DNA of 49,232 nt from an uncultured Candidatus Melainabacteria bacterium (lineage in GTDB: Bacteria > Cyanobacteriota > Vampirovibrionia > Gastranaerophilales > Gastranaerophilaceae): NCBI GenBank assembly GCA_934747325.1, contig CAKVGW010000006.1, positions 1 through 49,232 of the forward strand, in the 5' to 3' direction. Under the pieces are notes generated by a model that worked only from the letters and a program-made list of their open reading frames with translations, had not been told where the DNA came from and searched no databases. Within the stretch, counting starts at the first letter, position 1; every line of letters starts with the position of its first letter. The translations under genes and the position numbers were made by a program. This document shows positions 17,033-24,902 of this stretch, in pieces.

Positions 17033-18280
17033 CTAATTTTCTTCATTTTGCGCAAATGACATCATTTCTTCAAAACGTTCTTTTTCCTTTTGTCCTTTGC
17101 GTGAGCCTTGCTCTTTGTTTCCGCCTCTTGAACCTTCTTGTTCAGTCCAATCCGCGTTGTATTCACTCTCTTGCGTTTCGCTTAATTTTACTGTTACATT
17201 GTCAACATTAACACCTTGTGTTAACAATGAATCTTTAAGTCCGTCCAACCCCTTCATAATAAGATTTTTAGCATCCTGCGTTGCAACCGTAAATTGTGCC
17301 GACAAACCTTCTTTTGTATTTATAAGTTGTACCGAAACCTTACCTAAAGACTCAGGATTCAAAACAATGTTTACCTTAGAGCCTGTATTCATATTTTCCA
17401 TTTGCTTAGAAATTTGATCAATAATTTTGCTCGGTGTAACATCGCTGTTTCCTGTTGGTTTCGCTGCTTGAAGCGATACATTAGACTGAGTAGAGTCTGT
17501 TTTTAACTCCCCAAAATTTGCGTCTGCTTGCTGCAAACTTGCTTTAATCCCCTGTTCTTCCGCTGTCTGGTTTTGCATCAAATCTGAGCTCTCTTCTTCA
17601 CCTGATGACGTATCAGTCTCCACAGATTCAATGTTTAACTCTCTCAAAGTATCTTCGTCAACAAGTTCTTCTAAAGTTTTTCCTTCACTCTCCTCTGCAT
17701 TTTCCGCTTTTAGAGGCGTAATTTCAGGCAAATCATCTGTGTTGTTGAATTCGAAATCTTCAAGCACCTTATCCAAATCTATTCCGTTAATCGTTACATT
17801 AAGTTCATTTTCTAATGTTTCACTAACATTCTCAATTACTTTTTCCGCAACGTTCTTAACTGTATTTTCAACTTGTCCTATTTGGTTTGTAATTTGTTCT
17901 ACCAAAGGCTGAACAAGATTTTGTAATGTTGTTTCTACATCTTCCAAAGTTGTATTTTCTGAAACCGAATCTTCTGACTCTATAGCACTATCAGTAACTT
18001 CTGTATCATCAGCACTTGCTAAAGACAAATTCAAAGCTGATTCACTTCCAACTTCTTTATATGTTTCTTGAATTTTATCTTGCAATTTTTGAAAAGTATT
18101 TTCCGCAGTTTTTTTCATTCCGCCAATACTGTCTTTTACTGCATTAGCTTTTGTTTGCAAGCTTGTTTGCTTGTCTAAAACATTTTGAAAATCAGACTGC
18201 GTAAAATCTTTTGCGCCGAGTTTATCGCTAAAAGATTGCTGATTATTAGTTATTAAATTGTTTAATAATGCTTGTGTCAT
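17033..18280 (-). CDS. fliK: Flagellar hook-length control protein FliK
   Basis: 415 residues. FliK is the secreted ruler that measures the hook and switches export to filament proteins. The long N-terminal part is low-complexity, acidic and Thr/Ser/Glu rich, as expected for the ruler. The C-terminal globular FliK domain is recognisable (VNIVLNPESLGKVSVQLI, then AQFTVATQDAKNLIMKGL and LTQGVNVDNVTV). The tail is charged (GSRGGNKEQGSRKGQKEKE). Its ATG overlaps the fliJ stop by four bases, so the two are translationally coupled. Confidence 0.87.
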   Translation of the reverse strand: MTQALLNNLITNNQQSFSDKLGAKDFTQSDFQNVLDKQTSLQTKANAVKDSIGGMKKTAENTFQKLQDKIQETYKEVGSESALNLSLASADDTEVTDSAIESEDSVSENTTLEDVETTLQNLVQPLVEQITNQIGQVENTVKNVAEKVIENVSETLENELNVTINGIDLDKVLEDFEFNNTDDLPEITPLKAENAEESEGKTLEELVDEDTLRELNIESVETDTSSGEEESSDLMQNQTAEEQGIKASLQQADANFGELKTDSTQSNVSLQAAKPTGNSDVTPSKIIDQISKQMENMNTGSKVNIVLNPESLGKVSVQLINTKEGLSAQFTVATQDAKNLIMKGLDGLKDSLLTQGVNVDNVTVKLSETQESEYNADWTEQEGSRGGNKEQGSRKGQKEKERFEEMMSFAQNEEN

Positions 18281-18720
18281 CCGAGTCTGAACCTTGCTGA
18301 TGTTATATCGTCAATTTCTTTCATTTCCGCTTGCAGAAAGCTTTTATAAAACTCTTTTTCTTGCTTTTCTTTAAGCTTTTTAAGAACTTCCACTTTTTGA
18401 TGTGCTTCTTTTACTTCTTGTTGTTTTCTTGAAAGAATGTGCTTTGTGTTATTGATTATTCTTTCTTGATTATTTGCGTCAGTTACGAGTTTTATACCGA
18501 ATTTTCTGTGGCTTTCAATTTGCATGATATCCAACTCTGACGCCGAATAAAGAGCTTCCATCTCTAAAGTATTATTGTCTTGAGCTTGCAGGATATTTTG
18601 AAGTTTTTCTTGTTGCAAATTCAAAGCTGCAACAATTTTAGCCATTTCCATTTGTCTTTGCTCAAGTTCTTTTTCTCGCATGTCAAGCACGACTTGCAAT
18701 CGAAACTTGAATTTCTTCAA
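18277..18720 (-). CDS. fliJ: Flagellar export chaperone FliJ
   Basis: 147-residue, almost wholly helical coiled-coil protein (KFRLQVVLDMREKELEQRQ at the N-terminus, then heptads rich in Glu, Gln and Lys), the form of FliJ, which sits in the FliI ring and helps load substrates. The start is TTG, with GAGGTAGG upstream; no in-frame ATG precedes it. It is the first gene of the leftward operon; the usual upstream fliI is not here, so the flagellar genes are split between loci. The sequence is weakly conserved in this family, so the call rests on shape plus context. Confidence 0.78.
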   Translation of the reverse strand: MKKFKFRLQVVLDMREKELEQRQMEMAKIVAALNLQQEKLQNILQAQDNNTLEMEALYSASELDIMQIESHRKFGIKLVTDANNQERIINNTKHILSRKQQEVKEAHQKVEVLKKLKEKQEKEFYKSFLQAEMKEIDDITSARFRLG

Positions 18721-18897
18721 TTTTACCTACCTCACCAAGATGATACTAAAATTAATACTATTAGTACCTCTTATACTTTACATCATGTCGGCATGCTTCC
18801 CATCATTTATTTGGTTGATTTATTTTAAGTTGTTTCAAAAAACTTTTTGTCGTAAAGGATGAGAATAGAACGGAGATAATTATTTATATTTGTTTTC

Positions 18898-18921
18898 GGT
18901 GCAAAAAATTTGCACCCTACC
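18898..18921. repeat. GGTGCA...TGCACC hairpin, copy 3
   Basis: GGTGCAAAAAATTTGCACC followed by CTACC, the same tail as copy 1. Confidence 0.6.
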
Positions 18922-18926
18922 TTTTT

Positions 18927-18999
18927 TCAATTGAAAATGGATAATGGACAATGGAAAATTATTTAAAACAATTTTCAATTTTCCACTTTCAATTTTCCG
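18927..18999. repeat. Long imperfect inverted repeat, copy 5
   Basis: TTCAATTGAAAATGG and GACAATGGAAAATT pair with AATTTTCAATTTTCC and CACTTTCAATTTTCC around ATTATTTAAAACAATT. The centre matches other copies (TTTAAAACAA). Confidence 0.55.
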
Positions 19000-19011
19000 T
19001 TTAAGAAGTAA

Positions 19012-19029
19012 GGTGCAAATTTTTACACC
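19012..19029. repeat. GGTGCA-type hairpin, degenerate copy
   Basis: GGTGCAAATTTTTACACC; one arm has decayed (TACACC for TGCACC). Confidence 0.4.
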
Positions 19030-19088
19030 ATTAACGTTTATACGTTTGCCGTGCTGGATGAACTAGTTTAACGCAATCTATCAACATC

Positions 19089-19304
19089 CTAAACATCTTC
19101 AAATAAATCTTTTAATGATACATTAAGAGCCTTCGCGATATCAATTAATGTATACAAAGAAGGGTGGTCAAAACCAACTTCTATTTTGCCAACAAAATTT
19201 AAAGACTTGCCAATTTTATCTGCAAGAATTTGTTGAGTAATTCCTTCTTTTTTACGGAATTTCTTAATATTAAGTCCAATTTGTTGAAATTCTTGTTCGT
19301 GCAT
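19089..19304 (-). CDS. Small Xre-family HTH regulator
   Basis: 71 residues, essentially one helix-turn-helix domain of the phage-repressor (Xre/Cro) type: IKKFRKKEGITQQILADKIG, SLNFVGKIEVGFDHPSL and LIDIAKALNVSLKDLFE. DNA binding and probably self-repression are expected. TACGT/ACGTA motifs recur in the upstream gap (19305-19370), together with ATAATTGTTAATTAT, possible operators. It is divergent from the small gene at 19400. Such regulators occur in toxin-antitoxin pairs and mobile remnants; no toxin was identified next to it. Confidence 0.85.
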   Translation of the reverse strand: MHEQEFQQIGLNIKKFRKKEGITQQILADKIGKSLNFVGKIEVGFDHPSLYTLIDIAKALNVSLKDLFEDV

Positions 19305-19399
19305 TACGTACAGTCTAAACGTAAATAATTGTTAATTATACGTGCTAGAATTACATAATTGCTGTATAATATTTTTACTTTTTAAATGGGATATAAAAT

Positions 19400-19618
19400 A
19401 TGAAGCAAGAATTGATAAAACATTTAAATAATATAGAACGTTTGGTACAAAAAAATTATATTACATTAGAAATAATAAAAAACTTTTATGAAAATTGTGA
19501 TGGTGGTTTTGAAAACTCTCAAAAAACGCTTATAATATTGAGAGATATGATTGAACAACAAAAGTCTGTTTTGTATGGTTTTAACACATTTATTACATCA
19601 CTAAAAGAACAAAAATGA
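19400..19618 (+). CDS. Unknown 72-residue helical protein
   Basis: Not recognised. A charged helical protein with no membrane segment. A TATAAT at about 19364-19369 lies upstream, and GGGATAT precedes the ATG. It is divergent from the Xre regulator, which may control it. Could be a partner in a small regulatory or toxin-antitoxin pair, but nothing in the sequence proves that. Confidence 0.5.
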   Translation: MKQELIKHLNNIERLVQKNYITLEIIKNFYENCDGGFENSQKTLIILRDMIEQQKSVLYGFNTFITSLKEQK

Positions 19619-19634
19619 TATTTGCAAATAGCAA

Positions 19635-19670
19635 GTAGGTTGGGAAAAGCGGAAGCGGTTCCCAACTATT
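19635..19670. repeat. TTGGGAA...TTCCCAA hairpin, copy 1
   Basis: GTAGGTTGGGAA (19635-19646) pairs with TTCCCAAC (19659-19666); the middle reads AAGCGGAAGCGG. A longer-looped relative lies at 41875-41938. It begins with the GTAGG also seen in the GGTGCA copy at 27053. Confidence 0.5.
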
Positions 19671-19722
19671 ATATTTCCACAAATATAATATTAATTGGTG
19701 CAAAAATTACACGCAACTTATT

Positions 19723-20424
19723 CTACAGTGCAACATCAACTGGTTTAATATATTTTAATTTTACAATAAAAGCTTCACCTTGCTGTTCCGTTCCTACACA
19801 TTCAAATTGAGAACACCTTGGAAATACAATTTCATTATTTATACCATATCCCGTTTTTGAAACTCTAGCTCCTTTTGGAATTAATATATCATATATAATC
19901 CCTTTGTTATCAGGTAAATAAATTTTTGCATACTCTATATCTGATGTTGCATAAGCATATTCAGGCATTCTAATAATGTCACCCTTTTTTATTTTTAAAC
20001 TTTGAGCATAACGTTTATATTGATCTGAAAAATCAGGTTTTTCATTTACACATCTAAAAACTTTTAAATCCTCTTTAAGTTTTGGTAATACTTTAAACTC
20101 TTTGTCTGTAATTTCAATCATTTCTTTTGGCGTTATTCCTGTGCATAGGAACTGTTCTGTTAAACCTTTAGGATTAACACCGGTCGTAAGATGATGATTA
20201 ATTCCGTTTAAATATCCATGGTGCGTTACATTTCCGGTAATCCTACATCTTCGATATCTTTTTAAATCAGCTTCACTCCATATTTTTTGACAAAAAGGTT
20301 GAATCTCTTTCGCTTTTGGATTCTTAGCAAGATATTCGGCAACAATCGTTTTACCATTTTTTGTTGCTGATTTTTGAAGATTTTGTTTTTCAAAGATTTT
20401 AGATAGAATTTCAAATTTGAACAT
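19723..20424 (-). CDS. Putative ADP-ribosyltransferase-fold protein
   Basis: 233 residues. The C-terminal half shows the spaced motifs of the exoenzyme ADP-ribosyltransferase fold: an Arg after a hydrophobic strand (LKVFRC, Arg124), an aromatic-aliphatic-Ser/Thr strand with following helix (EYAYATSDIEYAKIY, 156-169), a strand-PKG (YDILIPKGARV), and a strand-Glu segment (NNEIVFPRCSQFECVG, Glu198). In typical enzymes the last motif is Glu-x-Glu; here the first Glu position is Asn196. No signal peptide. The N-terminal 110 residues are not recognised. The ATG at 20424 is preferred over 20454. If active it would transfer ADP-ribose from NAD to a target, as in secreted effectors or toxins; this is inference from motif spacing only. 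Divergent from the Cys-His-Asp gene. Confidence 0.55.
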   Translation of the reverse strand: MFKFEILSKIFEKQNLQKSATKNGKTIVAEYLAKNPKAKEIQPFCQKIWSEADLKRYRRCRITGNVTHHGYLNGINHHLTTGVNPKGLTEQFLCTGITPKEMIEITDKEFKVLPKLKEDLKVFRCVNEKPDFSDQYKRYAQSLKIKKGDIIRMPEYAYATSDIEYAKIYLPDNKGIIYDILIPKGARVSKTGYGINNEIVFPRCSQFECVGTEQQGEAFIVKLKYIKPVDVAL

Positions 20425-20547
20425 TATATTTTTCCATATATATAAAGTATTCAAATATAATAAAATTGCTTTTTGTGGTTACATTGTAAACATTTAAAAA
20501 TGTTTTTCAAAATAGCAAATTTTATTTTCACAGTTTTTAAAAATAAT

Positions 20548-21240
20548 ATGAACATACAATCAAAAACATATCAACCTACATTTACCGCAAGAAACGCTGA
20601 AGTTAGGTACGCTGATAAAATAATGCGTAACTTAATGCTTGAATACCCTGCATTCTCAAGTTCACGCGTAAAATTTTATGATTGTTATCAAAAACAAAGA
20701 CCTAAAGTATTTGAAAAAGTTCTTCCAATATATTGGAAATTACACGCAGAAAGAAATGATTTATCAAAATACAAAGGAATTGATCTTATCAACGCTACTT
20801 TAGAAATGGTAAAAAGGGATAAAAATGCGAACTGCGCTGAATATGCAACAATGGCGAGAGCTGCATTTTTAGCAAACGGATATAAAGATGTAAGATTAGG
20901 TTCTCTTAGAATTAATTATCCAAAAGAAGGCGCTTCTCCAATGACGACCAGCGAAAAAGTCGACCATAGAGTTCTTATTGTTAACGCCGGTAAAAATGCA
21001 AAGCTCGATAATCCTGACACTTTTTCAAAAAAAGCTATTATTGTCGATCCGTGGGGCGGTTTTTGCGACTATGTTTCCAACGCTTTTAACACATACAAAG
21101 GAATTTTTCTTAAAAACTTAAAACCCGAAAAAGAAAACGCAATCAAGAAATTTATATTTGAAGAATGTAAACCAATGAATATTACACTTAAAACCTGTTC
21201 TTCTATAAGAGGAAAACACCCTGAATTAATCGTCAAATAA
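20548..21240 (+). CDS. Putative Cys-His-Asp papain/transglutaminase-like protein
   Basis: 230 residues. A catalytic triad pattern is visible: Cys96 in NANCAEYATMARAAFL, His140 in VDHRVLIVN and Asp167 in AIIVDPWGG, the order and spacing found in transglutaminase-like and papain-like proteases or deamidases, including some bacterial effectors. The substrate is unknown. The start at 20548 (MNIQSKTYQPTFTAR) is chosen because it resembles the beginnings of two other proteins in the window (32797 and 36406 genes); the longer frame from 20473 adds a hydrophobic stretch but lacks a ribosome site. No classical signal peptide. Lies head to head with the ADP-ribosyltransferase-like gene. Confidence 0.6.
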   Translation: MNIQSKTYQPTFTARNAEVRYADKIMRNLMLEYPAFSSSRVKFYDCYQKQRPKVFEKVLPIYWKLHAERNDLSKYKGIDLINATLEMVKRDKNANCAEYATMARAAFLANGYKDVRLGSLRINYPKEGASPMTTSEKVDHRVLIVNAGKNAKLDNPDTFSKKAIIVDPWGGFCDYVSNAFNTYKGIFLKNLKPEKENAIKKFIFEECKPMNITLKTCSSIRGKHPELIVK

Positions 21241-21296
21241 AACCTTATTCTCTAATTTTTCATTTTGTCCTATTTGTATTAAACAATATAAGAATA

Positions 21297-22004
21297 TTAT
21301 AATTCTATGTTACATTCATAATTAATAGCTTTCCCAATCAAATATGCTGTAACTAGCATAAGATAAGGAATTGCAAATATGTATATTATAGAAAACGCCA
21401 TAGTTAAAGCTGGCACCGGAATTAGTTTATCAGATGTTAACACACTAAATAAGACATTGAGTAACCACAAAACTAAAACAGAAAAGGTATATTGTTTTTT
21501 ACCTTGAGAAACAAAGTTAACAGCTTTATCAAATCTAAAATATGCAAATAAATCATTTGTCTGCACAAAAATCCAAGTTAAAGCCGGCTGAATAAATGTT
21601 ATAGCTAAAATTAATAGCAGCATAAAAAAACAAATAATCATACTAATTATATTTTCACCACTGCTAAAAACAAATGGGATTAACAATACAATAGCCATTC
21701 CTAAAGCAAACAATGCGCCCGCAATATAATTTCTTATGCCAAATATAAAGTTTTGTTTGAAATTCATAAATGGTAAAACAATATTTTCTTTTTGTTCAGA
21801 AACTGCTTTTACACAATTTAACCAATAACCGCACATTACACAAGCGATTACTAAAATAAAAATTATTGCCAAAATAGTGCCTAGAATTCCCAACTTTACA
21901 CCTAGCAATAGTAAAACTATACAAAGTCCCATCAAACCATACAAAGTAAATATTTTCTGCATGATTTTATTATCTTTTGTCATGTACGTAAAAGCTCTTA
22001 ACAT
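21297..22004 (-). CDS. Polytopic membrane protein, DUF4013-like
   Basis: 235 residues with about six hydrophobic helices (for example LYGLMGLCIVLLLLGV, ILAIIFILVIACVMCGYWL, ALFALGMAIVLLIPFVF). The pattern of a Gly-Tyr/Trp after the second helix and a central loop with VLPFMNFKQNF resembles DUF4013-type membrane proteins; the protein at 44152-44961 looks like a distant relative. GGAGG precedes the ATG. Function unknown. Confidence 0.65.
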   Translation of the reverse strand: MLRAFTYMTKDNKIMQKIFTLYGLMGLCIVLLLLGVKLGILGTILAIIFILVIACVMCGYWLNCVKAVSEQKENIVLPFMNFKQNFIFGIRNYIAGALFALGMAIVLLIPFVFSSGENIISMIICFFMLLLILAITFIQPALTWIFVQTNDLFAYFRFDKAVNFVSQGKKQYTFSVLVLWLLNVLFSVLTSDKLIPVPALTMAFSIIYIFAIPYLMLVTAYLIGKAINYECNIEL

Positions 22005-22145
22005 GTTTCCTCCAAGCTAATAATATCATTCTAGCAGTTTTAAGTAGTTAAACATCCTGCATATAGATTACTCTAACATATTACATGTTAAGCACACTTG
22101 TTTAACATTTATTGAAAAACATTTTTAAATTAAAACAAATAAAAA

Positions 22146-22161
22146 AGGAGCCGAAGCTCCT
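22146..22161 (-). terminator. Terminator of tRNA-His
   Basis: On the minus strand AGGAGC-TTCG-GCTCCT followed by a run of T, 12 bases past the CCA end. Confidence 0.85.
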
Positions 22162-22172
22162 AATTCTAATAA

Positions 22173-22249
22173 TGGGGCGGATAGTGGGATTCGAACCCAC
22201 GCATATCGGAACCACAATCCGAGGTCTTGACCACTTGACGATATCCGCC
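22173..22249 (-). tRNA. tRNA-His (anticodon GTG)
   Basis: Complete cloverleaf on the minus strand. The anticodon stem TCGGA/TCCGA holds loop TTGTGGT, giving anticodon GTG. The T arm contains GGGTTCGAATCCC. The acceptor stem is preceded by the extra G(-1) that pairs with C73, the identity element of bacterial tRNA-His, and CCA is encoded. Confidence 0.96.
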
Positions 22250-22267
22250 ATGAATTTCAATAAGTTA

Positions 22268-22295
22268 AGTATACCAAATAAATATTTTTTCGCAA
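22268..22295 (-). promoter_or_regulatory. Promoter of tRNA-His
   Basis: Minus strand: TTGCGA (22295-22290), 16-base spacer, and extended -10 TGGTATACT (hexamer 22273-22268). Confidence 0.6.
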
Positions 22296-22300
22296 GTAAA

Positions 22301-22337
22301 AAAATAAAGCTCCTTTATAAAAAAGGAGCTTTATTTT
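22301..22337 (-). terminator. Terminator after rpaB
   Basis: AAAATAAAGCTCCTTT pairs perfectly with AAAGGAGCTTTATTTT, 16 bp, five-base loop, between rpaB and the tRNA gene. Confidence 0.88.
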
Positions 22338-22350
22338 AAATTTCAAATAA

Positions 22351-23145
22351 TTAATTAATTCTTTGGAACATATAACCAATACCACGAGCTGTCAAAATAA
22401 GTTCAGGGTTTGTTGGGTCAGTTTCCAATTTAGAACGCAATCTTGAAATGTGAACATCTACTACACGAGTATCAATTCTATGGTCTGCAGGATAAGACCA
22501 TACGTGTTGCAAGATTTCGTTTCTTGAGTATGCTTGACCTGAGTTGTTTACAAGCAATTCCAACAAGCTGAATTCCATACCTGTAAGTCTGATTCTTTCA
22601 TTCTTTCTATAAACTTGTCTTCTTGCTGTATCAATTTTAATAGCACCTGTTGTAATAACATTCTTGCTACCTTTAGAAGAGCCTGAACCTGATGCAGCAG
22701 CGCCTGTTGAAGACGCAGGAATAATTACATCCTTACTGATTGTTCTTCTTAAAACAGCTTTTACACGAGCTTCTAATTCCTTAGGGCTAAAAGGTTTAAT
22801 TACATAATCATCAGCACCTAATTCTAAGCCTGTAATTCTTTCTGAAACATCGCCCAACGCTGTTAATATAATAATAGGAACATCTGATGTTCTACGAATT
22901 TCTCTAGTTACACCGTAACCATCCATTTTTGGCATCATGACATCTAACACAACTAAATCGGGATTAGTTTTGTTGAACACTTCAACAGCTTCTTCACCGT
23001 CTTCAGCAGTTACAACGTCATAACCAACCATCTTAAGACGAGTTTCAAGGATTCTTCTGATACTTGCTTCATCATCAGCTACCAATATCTTTTGACGAGT
23101 TTCTCCTTCGCTCATCTCTTCTTGCAATTCTTCATTTTCTGCCAT
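22351..23145 (-). CDS. rpaB: RpaB-like OmpR-family response regulator
   Basis: 264 residues. Receiver domain (about 18-135) with VADDEAS, the phospho-acceptor in DLVVLDVMMPKMDGYGV and Lys in VIKPFSPKELEARV; then a Ser/Gly-rich linker; then a winged-helix OmpR domain (RIRLTGMEFSLLELLV, DTRVVDVHISRLRSKLE, LTARGIGYMFQRIN). The sequence follows cyanobacterial RpaB closely throughout. In cyanobacteria RpaB responds to light and redox stress with the kinase Hik33/NblS; here it must have another role, such as envelope or general stress. AGGTGG precedes the ATG. No kinase is adjacent. Confidence 0.9.
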   Translation of the reverse strand: MAENEELQEEMSEGETRQKILVADDEASIRRILETRLKMVGYDVVTAEDGEEAVEVFNKTNPDLVVLDVMMPKMDGYGVTREIRRTSDVPIIILTALGDVSERITGLELGADDYVIKPFSPKELEARVKAVLRRTISKDVIIPASSTGAAASGSGSSKGSKNVITTGAIKIDTARRQVYRKNERIRLTGMEFSLLELLVNNSGQAYSRNEILQHVWSYPADHRIDTRVVDVHISRLRSKLETDPTNPELILTARGIGYMFQRIN

Positions 23146-23361
23146 GCTACCACCTTTAAACTTGTATTTACAAAAATTTGAAATTCTTAATATTTATACA
23201 TATATCTTAATAGAATTTAAAGATTTTTGCAAGGGGTAAAAGTAATAAATATAGAATTTGTTTTAAGAATTTAGAAAAACAATCTTCTAATTAAGGCACA
23301 ACTCTTTTTTTTCAATTCTGTTTGTGGAATAATATAGGCAGAAAAAAGGAAGGATATAATT

Positions 23362-24831
23362 ATGTCAGATGTTAGAGTAAGAATAGCCCCTTCGCCAAGC
23401 GGAAACTTGCACGTTGGAACAGCTAGAACAGCTTTATTTAACTATTTATTTGCTAAAAAAAATAAGGGTACATTTGTATTAAGAATTGAAGATACAGATG
23501 CAGAAAGAACAAGCCAAGCTTATGTTGACAATATTTTTGACAGCTTGAAAGCTTTAGGCTTAAACTGGGATGAAGGTCCTGATGTAGGCGGTGCTTATGG
23601 TCCTTATACACAATCTCAAAGATTTGATATCTACCCTAAATATATTCAAAAACTTTTAGATGAAGGCTTCGCTTACGAATGTTTCTGCACACCGGAAGAA
23701 TTAGAAGCAGAAAAAGAAGAAGCTACTGCAAACAAAAAAGCTTACGTTTATTCTAAAAAATGTGAAAATTTAACAGAAGAAGAAAAAGCTAAATTAAGAG
23801 CAGAAGGCAGAAAACCTGCAATCAGATTTAATGTTGCAAAAGCGCAAAAAGCTTTCCATGAGTCTTCTATTTTAGAATTTGATGACCTTGTAAAAGGTAA
23901 ATTACACATGGATACAAACTTAATCGGTGACTTTGTAATTATGAAATCAAATGGTGCGCCTACTTACAACTACGCTGTTGTAATTGACGATGCTTTAATG
24001 AAAATTTCACACGTAATAAGAGGCGAAGACCATATTTCTAATACATACAAGCAAATCTTGATTTTTGAAGCTTTAGGCTTTGAAGTTCCAAGATTCGGTC
24101 ATTTAGGTATGATTCTTGCGCCTGATAGAAGCAAACTTTCAAAAAGACACGGCGCAACAGCTGTTTCAGATTTTGTTGAACAAGGTTATTTAACAGAAGC
24201 TCTTGTAAACTTTGTAGCTTTATTAGGCTGGTCACCTTCTGACGGAGAAGAAATAAAGACTGTTGACCAAATCGCAGAAGATTTCAGAATCGGTGAAATT
24301 TCATCTTCTAACTCAATTTTCGAATATGACAAATTGAAATGGATGAACAGCCACTACATCAAAATGTTACCGATGGAAGAATTAAAAACAAAACTTAAAA
24401 AATATTTAACAAAATATGATTTAACCGAATTAACAGATGAACAATTCAACAGAATGATTGAAATTACTCGCGAACCATTGGTTCTTCTTTCTGATATTAC
24501 AGACGCTGTTTCTTATTTCTTCGGTGGAGATAAAGTTGAAGTTGAACAAAAAGTTAAAGATGAAGTTTTATCTACAGAACTTTCTCAAGATGTTTTAAAA
24601 ACTTTCGTTGAAGAAGCTTCTAACTGGGAATGGACAGAAGAAAACTTACACCACAAATTGGAAGAATTCCGTGGTAAATTTAAAGAAGAAAAAGGATATA
24701 AACCTAAATTTACTATGTGGGCAATCAGAGGTGCTGTAACTGGTAGAACTTGCGGTGCAGATATGGTTGCAACTTTAGCTATTATTGGTAAAGATAATTC
24801 TATTAAAAGAGCAAAAGCTGCTATTTTATAA
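23362..24831 (+). CDS. gltX: Glutamyl-tRNA synthetase
   Basis: 489-residue class I aminoacyl-tRNA synthetase charging tRNA-Glu (and possibly tRNA-Gln). The HIGH-type motif reads HVGT in RIAPSPSGNLHVGTARTAL; FVLRIEDTDAERT follows; the KMSKS-type motif is LSKRHG. The HVGTARTA form is close to cyanobacterial enzymes. A C-terminal helical anticodon-binding domain is complete. AGGAAGGA precedes the ATG, unlike the leaderless genes nearby. Convergent with rnc across a shared terminator. Confidence 0.97.
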   Translation: MSDVRVRIAPSPSGNLHVGTARTALFNYLFAKKNKGTFVLRIEDTDAERTSQAYVDNIFDSLKALGLNWDEGPDVGGAYGPYTQSQRFDIYPKYIQKLLDEGFAYECFCTPEELEAEKEEATANKKAYVYSKKCENLTEEEKAKLRAEGRKPAIRFNVAKAQKAFHESSILEFDDLVKGKLHMDTNLIGDFVIMKSNGAPTYNYAVVIDDALMKISHVIRGEDHISNTYKQILIFEALGFEVPRFGHLGMILAPDRSKLSKRHGATAVSDFVEQGYLTEALVNFVALLGWSPSDGEEIKTVDQIAEDFRIGEISSSNSIFEYDKLKWMNSHYIKMLPMEELKTKLKKYLTKYDLTELTDEQFNRMIEITREPLVLLSDITDAVSYFFGGDKVEVEQKVKDEVLSTELSQDVLKTFVEEASNWEWTEENLHHKLEEFRGKFKEEKGYKPKFTMWAIRGAVTGRTCGADMVATLAIIGKDNSIKRAKAAIL

Positions 24832-24846
24832 GAATTTTAACAAGCA

Positions 24847-24886
24847 ATAAAAAACTTCCCTAAAATTTTAGGGAAGTTTTTTATTT
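24847..24886. terminator. Bidirectional terminator gltX / rnc
   Basis: Near-perfect palindrome with AACTTCCCTAAAA / TTTTAGGGAAGTT arms and flanking A and T runs, between convergent genes. Confidence 0.92.
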
Positions 24887-24902
24887 AGATATAATTCACT
24901 TG

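Larger units (their letters stand above)
18721..19088. other. Gene-free stretch rich in hairpin repeats
   Basis: 368 bases between fliJ and the Xre gene with no credible ORF. It contains the fliJ upstream region, a GGTGCA hairpin at 18898-18921, an imperfect inverted repeat at 18927-18999 and another GGTGCA-type element at 19012-19029. No flagellar-type (sigma-28) promoter could be convincingly placed. Confidence 0.6.

Noticed and set aside
18770-18830. Sigma-28 (flagellar) promoter before fliJ
   Set aside because: GCCGACAT near 18788 on the minus strand resembles a sigma-28 -10, but the upstream TAAA is 13 rather than 15 bases away and the flanks do not match.
19089-19618. Toxin-antitoxin pair of the Xre regulator and the 72-residue gene
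   Set aside because: They are divergent instead of in one operon, and the small protein has no toxin motif; left as unknown.
19622-19810. 62-codon ORF downstream of the 72-residue gene
   Set aside because: It runs through a hairpin repeat and into the antisense of the ADP-ribosyltransferase-like gene, with no ribosome site.
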